Assembly (NCBI GenBank): GCA_963921935.1
Contig: OY998177.1
Span: 23,955,926 to 24,019,925 of the forward strand
Length of the DNA: 64,000 nt
Source: Galeruca laticollis
Lineage: Eukaryota > Arthropoda > Insecta > Coleoptera > Chrysomelidae
Reading direction: 5' to 3'
Under the pieces are notes generated by a model. That model was not told the origin of the DNA and searched no databases. It worked only from the letters and a program-made list of their open reading frames with translations. A program made the position numbers and the translations under genes. Shown one piece after another: positions 43,525-53,562 of the stretch (positions are counted from its first letter, which is position 1; each line of letters opens with the position of its first letter).

Positions 43525-44535
43525 AAGTGTGTCCATACATAACGCTGCCTGAAAAAGAAATTCGTGTTCTCCCAATGATTTTTTCTGAGTATATTCTCAT
43601 CCCTATTCCATCTGCAAGTTGAAATTCGTCAGTGTACTAGATATAACCTACGATATGCTAGGAATACTTTGACTGAATTGTTGAGGTACTATCGCATGGT
43701 ACGTGAGATTAGTTCTCAATGGAAAAATGCTTCAATCAATACTTGTTTGTTTTTCTGCTCAAATGTTTAGTTCATTCCGTTTTGGAATCTAGAAATATCA
43801 ACCTGGCCTCTCCTGAATCTCAAAATGAAGTAGGTGTTATTGTAAATTGTGCTTTAATCAGCATTCCAGTTTCTGTGTGGCCAAGGATATTGAAGATTGA
43901 CTACACCTATAGGGATCTGAGGAACATGATCTCCATTCGTGTCATATAGATGAGGTTTACTTTGGTCGTCAATTCTCTTCAAAAATAAAAAAAGTTGGTG
44001 ACGACAATGTTATGGATAATAAAAAAACCCGACGTATATAAATATTTAACTAATAAAAAATATAAAACCTGTCGAAAACATTCTGAAAACAATATTCAGC
44101 TCTGGTTTAAGTTCACATTCAACTATAATTTTATCTTGAAATTCAATCGAAGCAAAAAAATAAATAATTCAATTTTCGATCACGTTCATTTTCATCGAAA
44201 CCAAATTTTTGTTCAAGCTGTATCTTGTTAATTGGAAGTAAAACCTATTATTTATTAAAATAGTGCTAATACGTGATAAACGGTTTCTACTTAACATGAA
44301 GAACAATTTTATTGCTTTGAATTTCAGCGTCCAATTAGTGTATTGCCTCTAAAATGACTACACTGCTGTTGTTATTGTACTTGCGCCAGACAACTGCCAC
44401 TATAATATGGAATAAAAGAATACTTTTCAAGTTATATAACTAACAAGCGTGAGTATACCTTGGGAAAAATGACGAACATTTTCTGTGATATCTAAGATAA
44501 AAATAAATTGTTCCAAATATTAAAACTAAACTAAT
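43524..44535. other. no recognisable gene
   Basis: AT-rich. The 76-codon plus frame at 43719-43949 has no recognised domain. No repeats with the rest of the window were found. Confidence 0.35.
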
Positions 44536-44539
44536 TTTT

Positions 44540-45000
44540 CCGTACTCCGAGCGTTGTATTGTGCTAACATACCGAACTTTCTCCAAAAATTACCAAAAAG
44601 GTGGTATATCTGTATTTACAGGACCCGTTCTACTGGCTCTAGTGGGCTGAAAATCAATATGGTTCATCTGTGAGATGCTCTGAATAAATCAAATAAAAAA
44701 ATTAGGCACTTGTTCACACTCTGAAGACTGTATTGTGGTAACAAAGCAAATTTCTCCAAAAATACTCAAAAATTTAGTACATCTGGATTTATTGGTCCCA
44801 TTGTACTGGCTCTGGTGAGCTGAAAATCGATAGAGTTCACTTTTGACACGTTATAAACAATATCCAATCATAGAGTTGGTGACTTGTATAGTCTCCGGAG
44901 TCTGTATCGTGTTAACAAACTGAAATTTCTCCAAAAATGAACAAAAATATAGTATATCTGGATTTATAAGACCCGTTGTACTGTAACCATCCAAATTGGT
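44540..45000. repeat. 174-bp tandem array, about 2.6 units
   Basis: TTTCTCCAAAAAT occurs at 44578, 44751 and 44926 (spacing 173 and 175). Each is preceded by CTGTATTGTG.TAACA-like sequence and followed by A.TATATCTGGATTTA, CCC.TTGTACTGGCTCT and GAGCTGAAAATC. Units are diverged (perhaps 75-80 percent alike by eye) but keep their order. Confidence 0.85.
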
Positions 45001-45164
45001 CACTAGATTCCACTATTATTGTCCCTATAGGCTACAGGTAAGTCCAGCTGTCCCCGGTGACAACCTTTCAGGTTTTCAGCTCACGTAGTTGGTGAGTGGG
45101 ATTGAGTACTATAAATTATTCGGCATGTTATCAAAAAAACGGACGCATATCAAAATATATATAT

Positions 45165-46005
45165 ACACTGTAAAGAAGTCGTAAATAAAATTAGAGGTCA
45201 CATACCAAAATTTAGAATTTTGCGAGATTTTCTAGATATTAAGAGTTTAAAATCAGTATATTTTGCTTTGGTGGAATCGATTTTGTCCTACGGTATATTG
45301 GGATGGGGAGGGGTGTATGACCAGTATCTGAACGGAGTACATGTAGTTCAAAAATGGGTATTAAGAATTATATACAGTAAAAATATTCTCTTCTCAACAG
45401 ATAAATTGTATAATGAGTTACAAGTCAAAGATATTCGACAGCTCTACTTTCAAAAAATTCTATTATTTATTTATAAAGAAAGAGATGTACTTACTTCATA
45501 TAGCCACTGTTATAATACCAGACACCACGATGGTGTTATTCGGCCTAGGCGTGTGAAGACTATTGGACAGAGAAATGCATATTACTTAGCACCGAGAATT
45601 TATGCAATGGTACCCAAACATTTAAAAACGATAAACAAATATAATAAATATAAAAGGCAAATTAAGAAATGAATTACGGAAACGGATAGATCAATATTTT
45701 CTGATCTAATAAATTGTAAATAAAGACAATAATTCAACGAACCCGACACTAGAAAATTTTACCTTATACTCCCATTGCCGTATGGCGAAAAATTTAATTT
45801 TGTTGAAAAATCCCGAATATATCGCACACATTAATTTTAGTCAAAAATTCCCGAATATGTCGCACACAATACCAAATGTAAAAATATTTAAATGGTATTT
45901 TACATCACAAAACAAGCAGCTTTATACACTGCTTCTGTGATTATTATATTTATTCATATATGTACTGTATATTTCAGTTGTTAAAATTTTACTTGAATAA
46001 ATATT

Positions 46006-46020
<15 letters not shown>
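45165..46020 (+). mobile_element. CR1/Jockey-like LINE 3' end
   Basis: The plus frame 45170-45672 reads KIRGHIPKFRILRDFLDIKS, VYFALVESILSYGILGWGGV, VVQKWVLRIIYSK, QLYFQKILLFIYKERD and CYNTRHHDGVIRPRRVKTIG. This is the region after RT in the same LINE group as the 18480-20685 element (which has FALVQSQLSYGVLG and QKWILKIIHG). The protein end is intact. 5' truncated, with no RT core. The 3' UTR ends CTTGAATAAATATTATTATT, a (TTA)n tail merging into (TA)n. Confidence 0.82.
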
Positions 46021-46064
<44 letters not shown>

Positions 46065-46870
46065 AGACAGTATCTTTCGTTACCAAACATTCACACTATT
46101 AATCACAAATTTAAAAAGATTTTTTAAAAATTTCTTTCTATAACAGCCATTAGAAATATTCTTACAATTAAATTTTTTTTTCCAAAAATCAAAGATAAAG
46201 ATCCCGTATTGGATCAATCCAATGTGGTACATTGCATTCCATGCTCGCAGTGTGATAAGAAATACATCGGTCATACTAAGCGCAGGCTTAAAGACCGTAT
46301 TTGCTCACATAAAAGTGATATTAGAAATTTCAGGGAAAGTTGTACCTTGGCAAGTCACATTTTGTCTATGGATGACATACCTGATTACGATGGTGTCACT
46401 GTGTTAGATCGCGAGTCCAATTTCACTAAGAGATCATTTTTGGAGATGTCTCACATTTTTAAAGAACCTAAAGCTATGAATGCCAGAACTGATATTGATA
46501 ACCTCAGCATTATTTACTCTTACCTTCTTAGTCTTCCGTCTCATGTTACAAACACTAACTTAAATATTTCACAATGAATTTCAGTTGTTACACATTTTCC
46601 TCTTTCACTCATGTTACAATCATATTGGCATCACTGAATTTTGTTGACAGAATTTTAATTCTGTGGTTGTGTCAGTTGCCAGTTGTCAAATTATTAATAG
46701 AGAAATTTCTCGTGTTCCTAAACATGTGATTGAATTAGTTTTATCTTTTCCTTTTAATATTAATTTTTATCATTGTACTTGTTTATCAATATAATGCATT
46801 TATCACGTGTTGTGATGATTTCGTAAAACAGTTATGTACATTTTATTCGCATCAAACATATTTAACTTCA

Positions 46871-46910
<40 letters not shown>
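46021..46910 (+). mobile_element. Penelope-like fragment flanked by (TA)n on both sides
   Basis: (TA)n at 46021-46061 is followed by TINHKFKKIF-like linker and then 46209-46577: QSNVVHCIPCSQCDKKYIGH then TKRRLKDRICSHKSDI and NFTKRSFLEMSHIFKEP. This is a GIY-YIG domain with VVHCI/YIG ends and a terminal Glu region, of a Penelope family different from the 26-28 kb pair. The protein ends at 46577. About 295 bp of noncoding 3' sequence follow, then (TA)n at 46872-46910. The RT part is missing (5' truncation). Confidence 0.75.
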
Positions 46911-46915
<5 letters not shown>

Positions 46916-47324
46916 CCTCCTGATATATTGCCTGATATATGCCATGAACCTCTCGTCCGGAAGAACGCCTCATTTTCTCGGTCCAGGGAGAACCAAATGG
47001 TACAGGTAAGTGTCACTCAAGAAAACGAATCCCTTTAGGAAAAAGATATCCCTCCAAGGAAACCCTTAAAAGTACAGATAGCATTGAATGACTGAAATAT
47101 TATCAACGAAATATACACTTAAAATTATGGACCTTTACCCTGACGTCATTAATATCTAATAACATAACAGACATAATTATTAAGTGGCATCTCTTCCTAT
47201 TAATAGTGCAGAACTGAACAAAATAATTTGACATTTGTCGGTTATGTTATCAAATATTAATGACGTTAGGGCGAAATTCAATAATTTTAAGTGTATACAA
47301 CTATAACTGACTGAATTAGCTTAA
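46911..47324. other. no recognisable gene
   Basis: A non-repetitive stretch left of the protease relic. The 5' part of the LTR element at 47325-48879 may have been here, but I see no LTR copy. Confidence 0.35.
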
Positions 47325-47640
47325 TTGAAAGTGACAAAAAATGACAAACGTACGTTTCTATCTAAGATATATATGTCATCCTCGGCTACGAACAGTTACA
47401 GTATATCAGATGACAAAAGACCATACATAATAATTTATACTCGCAAGCAGCAAGGATTAAACACATTAATCGACAAAGGATCACAAAAATCATATATAGG
47501 AGAGAAAGGCCTAAACAAAATCAAATATTCCGTATATAGGACTAACTTAGAAAACACAACGGTAACATTAGCAAATGGATATAAAATTACACAAGCCAAT
47601 CACTACCGGTGAAAATACCACTAATTTATCTCGTGCCGGA
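47325..47640 (+). pseudogene. retropepsin-like protease remnant (DTG to DKG)
   Basis: 95 codons with RPYIIIYTRKQQGLNTLIDK followed by GSQKSYIGEKGLNKIKYSVY and NTTVTLANGYKI. The layout LID.GSQKSYI is that of the aspartic protease in gypsy-type elements, where the active site is D(T/S)G. Here it is DKG, which should abolish activity. The conserved follow-on (IYLVPEQ) appears in another frame at 47625. No RT, RNase H or integrase follows, so the rest of pol is deleted. Confidence 0.6.
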
Positions 47641-47836
47641 ACAAATAAGGAACAGACCAATGACCAAGAGAAGGAGATACCGATACCGGCTAGGGAATTG
47701 AGAAAGTATTAACATACAGTACTAAGTCAGAAGATCAAAAGGACCTCCCGTACACTCGAGGATAATCACCAATCAACATAGCTTCTCATCCCGAGGGACG
47801 TAGGACCAAAAATTCTGTCCCCACATTTTTTACAAC

Positions 47837-47970
47837 CGGGGGGGGGGGGGGTTGTAATTAAAACCAGGACATTGTGGAGCTGGGATACAGAACACTACCC
47901 AAATCAAATTATGTAATTAAAACCAGGACATTGTGGAGCTGGGATACAGAACACTACCCAAATCAAATTA
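47837..47970. repeat. poly-G run and 59-bp exact tandem duplication
   Basis: Fourteen G (47838-47851), then TGTAATTAAAACCAGGACAT... from 47853 and again from 47912. The first unit continues to 47911 and is repeated without a visible change. Confidence 0.93.
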
Positions 47971-48124
47971 ACACAGCAAACGAAGTTGGGAACCCAGTAC
48001 CAAGAGGGCAGCACTTTCGCCGTTCCGCTAATAGCTCGACCGATACTACCAACACAGATATACTTCAATACACCTGCGAGCTCAATCCTTACATCTAGGA
48101 AGCGGTGAATAACCGAGTTAATAC

Positions 48125-48410
48125 ACTATATCCTGGAGCGTGTTGAGCCTAGGATTGTGATTAACACCCGGCTTGTCGTCGACCCCTTGGTGTGTGTTCA
48201 TCCCAAGGCTAGACACTAGCAAACCCCGTCTTTCGGCCGCAGCTCTAGAGCGCATTGAGCCTCGAACGGAAGCCAACCGCCATAAGCCAAGTCCCGTAGC
48301 GTGTTGAGCGCAGGACAGAAGCCTTTCCGTCTAGCTGAAATCCCGGAGCGTGTTGAGCACGAGACAGAAGCGAATTCCTACCCCACCGAGGTCTTGCTGT
48401 GTGTTGAACT
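48125..48410 (+). repeat. degenerate GC-rich repeats (GAGCGTGTTGAGC)
   Basis: GGAGCGTGTTGAGCCTAGGA (about 48134), GAGCGCATTGAGCCTCGAAC (about 48249), GTAGCGTGTTGAGCGCAGGA (about 48297), GGAGCGTGTTGAGCACGAGA (about 48345) and GTGTGTTGAACTCGAGATC (about 48391) form an irregular series spaced about 48 bp in its right half. It lies between the protease relic and the candidate 3' LTR. The higher GC content stands out from the surroundings. Confidence 0.7.
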
Positions 48411-48473
48411 CGAGATCTGGTTCCGAATACACCCCGTTTATTCTAGGTAACTTGAACAAGGGGGTGAAACGAA

Positions 48474-48879
48474 TGTCACAGTTCGACAGAATTGAGTGAG
48501 GTTATATAATAATATTGATTCATCGATAAATCCTTGCCAAAAAGTCAGATGATGAAGTACAACCGATCTAGAATATTTGCTACGAGAATCCGTATAATAA
48601 GAGGAGATCCGTAGGCAACCCGATCAGACGACCGCCCCGGAGAAGCCCAAGAATCAAGGACCAACAATTGTGTATATAATAACTGTATAAAAAATTAATT
48701 TTCAGTTGTAAATATTTCATTGAAATTTCAGTCTAACAGATAGTCTACGAGGTACTTTATTAAATAAACACATCTAACCATTTAGCCCTCTTTTATGTTC
48801 TACCCCTGACTACCCGTGTCATCTACGAATTGATACCCGAGCAGGAGATTTGCAAAGCGACGCTCGAGCAACGATTACA
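48474..48879 (+). repeat. candidate 3' LTR of the protease-bearing element
   Basis: Preceded by a purine tract CAAGGGGGTGAAACGA. It starts TGTCACAG and ends GATTACA. It contains a TATA-like stretch (GTATATAATAAC near 48674) and an AATAAA near 48766. No partner LTR occurs in the window, so this is an inference from position and ends only. Confidence 0.4.
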
Positions 48880-48999
48880 CATCGAGCAAACTGTTAATTT
48901 CAACATAAATTAAGCTTCTCAACATATAACACTATAGCGATTCTTACGTACTAGAAATTATTTGGATGATTTTGAACCATAAAAGTACTATAATAATAA

Positions 49000-49592
49000 T
49001 AATATTTGGGAGCTAACATCAATAGTCAATGTGACCCGAAAAGGGAAAAACTTTCATGGATTGAACAATCGAGAAAAATCTTTGTGAGTATGAAATCATT
49101 TTTTGCAGGATTGGACCTCAGCTTGGAACTCAGAATTCGGATGATCAGATGCTACGTGTTTTCTGTCCTACTCTATGGATGCGAAAGCTGGACACTAAAT
49201 TCACAGACCGAAAAGAAAATAGAAGCCTTCGAAATGTATGTGTATAGACGGACGCTGCGAATTTCATGGGTACAAAGGATCACCAACGATGAAGTACTCC
49301 AGCGCATGCACAAACTAAAGGAACTATTGAACACCATCAAGGAAAGAAAAATGCAATACCTGGGTCATGTGATGAGAGGTGATAAGTACGAAATACTACG
49401 CCTCATAATAGAGGGCGAAGTGCACGGGAAAAGATCAGTAGGAAGACGCCAGAACTCATGGCTAAAGGACTTAAGGAGATGGTTCGACCGCTCGTCTGCA
49501 GAAATCTTTCGTGCTGCAGTCTCCAGAGCTACAATTGCCATTTGGATCTCCAACCATCGACAGGAGAGGGCGTGATAAGAAGAAGAATACCC
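49000..49592 (+). mobile_element. RTE-like LINE C-terminal fragment, copy 1
   Basis: 189 open codons (49006-49575): FAGLDLSLELRIRMIRCYVF then SVLLYGCESWTLNSQTEKK, EAFEMYVYRRTLRISWVQRI, MQYLGHVMRGDKYEILRLII, GKRSVGRRQNSWLKDLRRWF and ELF-type end. This is the region after the RT in RTE/BovB-like insect LINEs. It ends in GATAAGAAGAAGAA, the short (AAG)n 3' tail of the family. The RT core is missing by 5' truncation, but the frame has no stop. Confidence 0.75.
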
Positions 49593-49913
49593 CCGAAGAT
49601 ATTAATGTACAAAGCGAAAACACCCGGAATTATCATCCAAATCAGATGTAATCAAACAGTTAACGTCTTATGGGTAAATATGACCAATATGGAAATCGTT
49701 ACTGAAGCCATAATATGGTAGATCAAATATACCACTGCATCATACGATAATCAAAAATATTTCATTATCAACTTAACCAGCTACCATAGTGACAAATATA
49801 AAATTGATGTCAAGATGTAATGACATTTTGTTTATAGCCTGCACCAATTCGTCGGTGAGATTATGGCAGAGTAATCACTAGAGCTATAGGCTAGCAGAAA
49901 CCATTACAAACGA

Positions 49914-50720
49914 TTACCAATATGAAGCAGGGTCGGACTCTGACCGTTTCATGGTATCAATTCCTACCTCTTCCAAATACTCCTGAACAATTATAGCGAT
50001 GTGGGGCCGTTCATTATTGTGCATAAACAGAAAATTTTCTCTAATAAAAGGGACATATGGCATAACGTGAGGTTTTAAAACTGACTCTACACACCGTCGA
50101 GCAGCGAGAGCTCTATTTTGGAAAAGTACCACCTCCGTACATGCATCCAAAGAAATTACTCCCCATACCATTACTGATCCGCCTACATAGTTCACTATAG
50201 GAAGAATGTTCCACTGGACATATTGCTCTCCTTCTCTTTTATATTCTCTTAGTCGTCGATCATTATTGAACAAAGAAAACCTGGATTCATCAGAAACGAA
50301 AATTCTGGCCAATCGTCTTCTGCCCAATTTAGATGATCTCGAGCAAACCGTAGCTTTTATCTCCTATGATTTGTAGTTAGTAACGGTGTTGTAGTGACTT
50401 TATAGGGATTCAGATTACTTTCACAACGCCTTCTTCTCACAGTATCAGGACTTACATCAACTTGATGGGCATATGGAAGCCGATTTTGTAAGTTGGGTGC
50501 AGTTATAGTCCTTGTTATAAGTGTTACTAATCGAAGGAAACTGTCCTTTAAAGGGGTGGCAAACCTTTGACGAGTCTTCTCGTATGCTGCTCTGTTTCCC
50601 TGAATCCGCTTAAAGTCCTAGTAATGGTAGACTGATTCACATTGAGATGCTGAACAATGTACTTCCGATTACTTCCTCCACCACTCAAGGTTACCACGAA
50701 TATTTAACTATACTGAAAAA
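49914..50720 (-). pseudogene. Tc1-like transposase relic
   Basis: The minus strand from 50327 reads RIFVSDESRFSLFNNDRRLR (first catalytic Asp in SDES), SVMVWGVISLDACTEVVLF and FLFMHNNERPHIA, where the second catalytic Asp of the usual MHDN.RPH is Asn. The third segment (SP.LNPIEH in relatives) is lost after DTMKRSESDP. Upstream, in other frames between 50720 and 50330, are APNLQNRLPYAHQVDVSPDT and VRRRRCESNL, the helix-turn-helix region. Frameshifts and substitutions make it inactive. Terminal inverted repeats were not found. Confidence 0.82.
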
Positions 50721-51434
50721 ATAAGACCGAACTCGCTGAGTTTTTATTTTGTGAAAATATTGGACAAAAAATAATCATTTAAAAAAATTTCTGAATTTAT
50801 TTCTCTTTATACAGGGTAATAATATACTTATTTGATTATATCTTTTTTAGACGAATCGCAACAAATATGAAAATTATGCAAACATATTGCTGCTATGTAT
50901 ATGAATAATCAAGATAACTTGCTTTAAAAACTAATATTCCGTTTTCAAACAGGCTCAATATAAAACGTTTTTAAAGCGATAGAAAATTTCATTTTAGCTT
51001 ACTTACGTTCATTTTATATCATCAATGCATTTCTACTTGTGTATTGGAACTAATCGTTTATTTTAATTATTCATCTGTAGCTCTAACAATTCGATGGTGA
51101 TTATGTCATAATCAATAGACTTGATGTAAAAAATATAATGATCACATAAAATAATTACGAAGAAATGAATGTTGGAAACAGAAACTTCCATCACGCGTTA
51201 AATTGGAAACGTTTAGATTGATCTGTCGAGTACACACCAACACACCCACTCGAAAATTCAATTATAAAAGTGTGGAACTGAGTTTCGCATCAGATAAAAC
51301 TTCCGCCTGCCGTAAACGGAATGGAGGTAGGTACACAGTTTACACCATTAAAAAAATGAAGAAACATTTTTTCCTGAAATTCCAGATTACTTATATATTA
51401 TATACTTCGATAAGATATAAAACAGTGAATAATA
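50721..51434. other. no recognisable gene
   Basis: AT-rich, no coding signal. A TACAGGGTAATAATATACTT end-like motif occurs near 50812. Confidence 0.35.
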
Positions 51435-51690
51435 AATTCTTCTTTTTCTTCTCCTACTTTTCCAGTCCATCCATCTTCTGGGAGTCGCCTGATGTATTTT
51501 TCTGCAGTCTTGGTCTCCTCACCATAATATGTTTTGTTGAACGAGTGTCATCCTGTCGAGCAATGTGTCATATCCAAGTCCACTACATTGCGGCAACTCG
51601 TTTAATTACATCCACCACCTTTGTTCGCCGTCTGATTTCTCCGTTTCTTCGCAAGAAACGAATAATAAGTAATCCTCCTAAATTCAGGAA
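51435..51690 (-). pseudogene. RTE-like LINE 3' remnant
   Basis: Reading leftwards from about 51660: RNEEIRRRTKVVDVIKRVAA, then across a frameshift ARQDDTRSTK and RRPRLQKNTSGDSQKMDG. This is the C-terminal IRRRTKV.D...R...L.W...GH.AR.DD.RW pattern of RTE-like LINEs. The 3' end is near 51438 with AAGAAAAAGAAGAA. It accounts for the antisense plus-strand frame 51203-51769, which has no domain. Confidence 0.65.
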
Positions 51691-51997
51691 GAGAATTAAT
51701 TTTTTCTTTGTAAACTATTTGAATCTATCGATAAAAGATGTTTATACGAAACAGTATACTGTGATCTAAGAAAGTCATAAATAACCAACCACTTGAATTA
51801 TCAGAAGGCGGTCGATTATACGCAGAGTTATAACTGCCCTAGCCATACATTTTGTTTTATAGGTATTTAGAATGATATTGCGTTAACATAATTATTGAGA
51901 AAAATCACTTGAATACAAATGAGAAAACTGAACATTCGAGGTGTTGACAGATTGTGTTGAGAGATCAACAAATAAAATGATTGATTGGATGGTTATA

Positions 51998-53330
51998 CAG
52001 GGTGCTTCCTAAGTAATCTAAAATATTTTATGGGGCGCTTCGTCACTCCATTTTAAGAAGTTCTTATAAACATGTATGATAAGTCTTGTTGTTAATGAGA
52101 TACAGGGTGTTGAATTGTTTTATTATTTCAACTTTGATGTTTTATAACTCGGTTTGTAATTCCTATGTTTGATTTCGTGATGGTAATGGAAAAGCTACCC
52201 GAAGAGAATATGCACGGTGATTTCCTGGCCAGCAGTTACCTAGTGACAGGCTTTTTTCTAATGTTATAGTTACCTTAGAGAACACGGTAAATTTCCAACT
52301 GTAGCACAAAATGAAGGTTACGAAGGACGACATATCTTGTACAAAATGACCCAAAAATTATTTCGAGAAGAATCATCCACGCCACTAATGTTGCTCAATC
52401 TACTGTTTGGCGAAGAATTAAAAAAAATAGTATATATCCGTACCATTTACAGCAAGCAGGAGATGACATTGCTCGATAGGCTTTTAGTAGATGGGTATTA
52501 CAAAATAATAGGATCATACACAGATGTTTATTTAGCAATGAATCTCAATTTAAAAGAGACGGTATTATTATTCCAAGGAATTCCCATGTTTGGGCCAAAC
52601 AAAATTCATTCGTCATAAAACAAAAACATTCACAAATCAGGTTCTCCTATAATGTTTGTTGTGGCGTTATTAACAACCGATTAATTGTACCCCATATCCT
52701 ACCACATCTTCTAACGGGTGAAGTGTATTTGGAGTTCCTGCAAAATATTTTACCCATATTGCTAGATGATGCAGGAGTTGATGTTGGAGGCATGTACTTT
52801 CAACATGATGGGGCTTCAGCTCATTTCAGGGTATTAGTGAGAGAGTTTTTAAATGACAACTTTCCAAATCATTGGAAATGCAGAGGAGGATCTCACAACT
52901 GGCCTACAAGGGGGGCCGATTTTAATCCACTCGATTACCATGTTTGGGGTTATTTAAAATCAAAAGTTTATTCAACTGAAGTAAACACTAGAGAAGACCT
53001 TTTACGAAGAATTGAGGACGCATGCGATGAACTGAGAAATCACCAAACTATGATTAGAAAGTCAATTACAAATCTTACTTCAAGAGCACGGAAATGTATT
53101 GAGCAAATTGGAGGCCACTTTGAACAACTGTAATAAATTATGTTGTTTACATTTTTTTGTGATTAATTATTTTCGATTAACTTAATACTATTTGTTGCAA
53201 CGTTATTTTTGTTTATAATAAAGGTATGCTTTTTACGGAATGGGCATTTTTCCATATTGTTATAATTTTTTTTTAAATGTAGCGCAATGAACAAATGTTA
53301 TGATCATTTTTTTACCCATACAGGGTGTTT
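51998..53330 (+). mobile_element. mariner-like (IS630 superfamily) element, degenerate
   Basis: Begins near ACAGGGTGCTTCCTAAGTAA (51999), with a second GATACAGGGTGTTGAATTG at 52100. Both are common at ends of insect mariner-like elements. The coding relic spans 52280-53133. The right end is unclear: ACCCATACAGGGTGTTTGAA at 53316 may be the start of a further element. Confidence 0.6.
52280..53133 (+). pseudogene. mariner-like transposase, degenerate
   Basis: Plus-strand pieces in three frames: TNVAQSTVWRRIKKN (helix-turn-helix), FSNESQFKRDGI (first catalytic position, Asn here instead of the usual Asp), RNSHVWAKQN, VYLEFLQNILPILLDD, MYFQHDGASAHFRVLVREFL (second Asp present) and ADFNPLDYHVWGYLKSKVYS (third acidic position Asp). 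The last 136 codons to 53133 are open and intact. The layout HDGA.AH ... P.D..PLD...WG.LK places it in the IS630/mariner superfamily. Frameshifts upstream make it inactive. Confidence 0.85.
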
Positions 53331-53560
53331 GAAAGTTATTCATTCATAATACGGACATCTCCTCTCGCCTTTTTTAATAAAGTTGGGGATCCAGGAATCA
53401 GGAGAATAAAAAATAGATGAGGATTTTATGGATTGAAGCTGGAAAAGTACCATTTGGGGACGAAATTTTTAATTTTTAATTTTGTGTCACCTCAATATCG
53501 AAACATCTAGATTTGACTCAGGTTAATAAGTGAAATAGTGTATGCGGAAACACCAAATAC
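53134..53560. other. mariner tail and MITE-like end, no gene
   Basis: Noncoding. It contains CATACAGGGTGTTTGAAAGT at 53321, similar to the left end at 51998 in direct orientation, so a second related element may start here. Confidence 0.4.
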
Positions 53561-53562
53561 AT

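Noticed and set aside
51203..51769. 188-codon plus-strand frame
   Set aside because: No recognisable domain; it overlaps the antisense of an RTE-like LINE C-terminal remnant with a family pattern.
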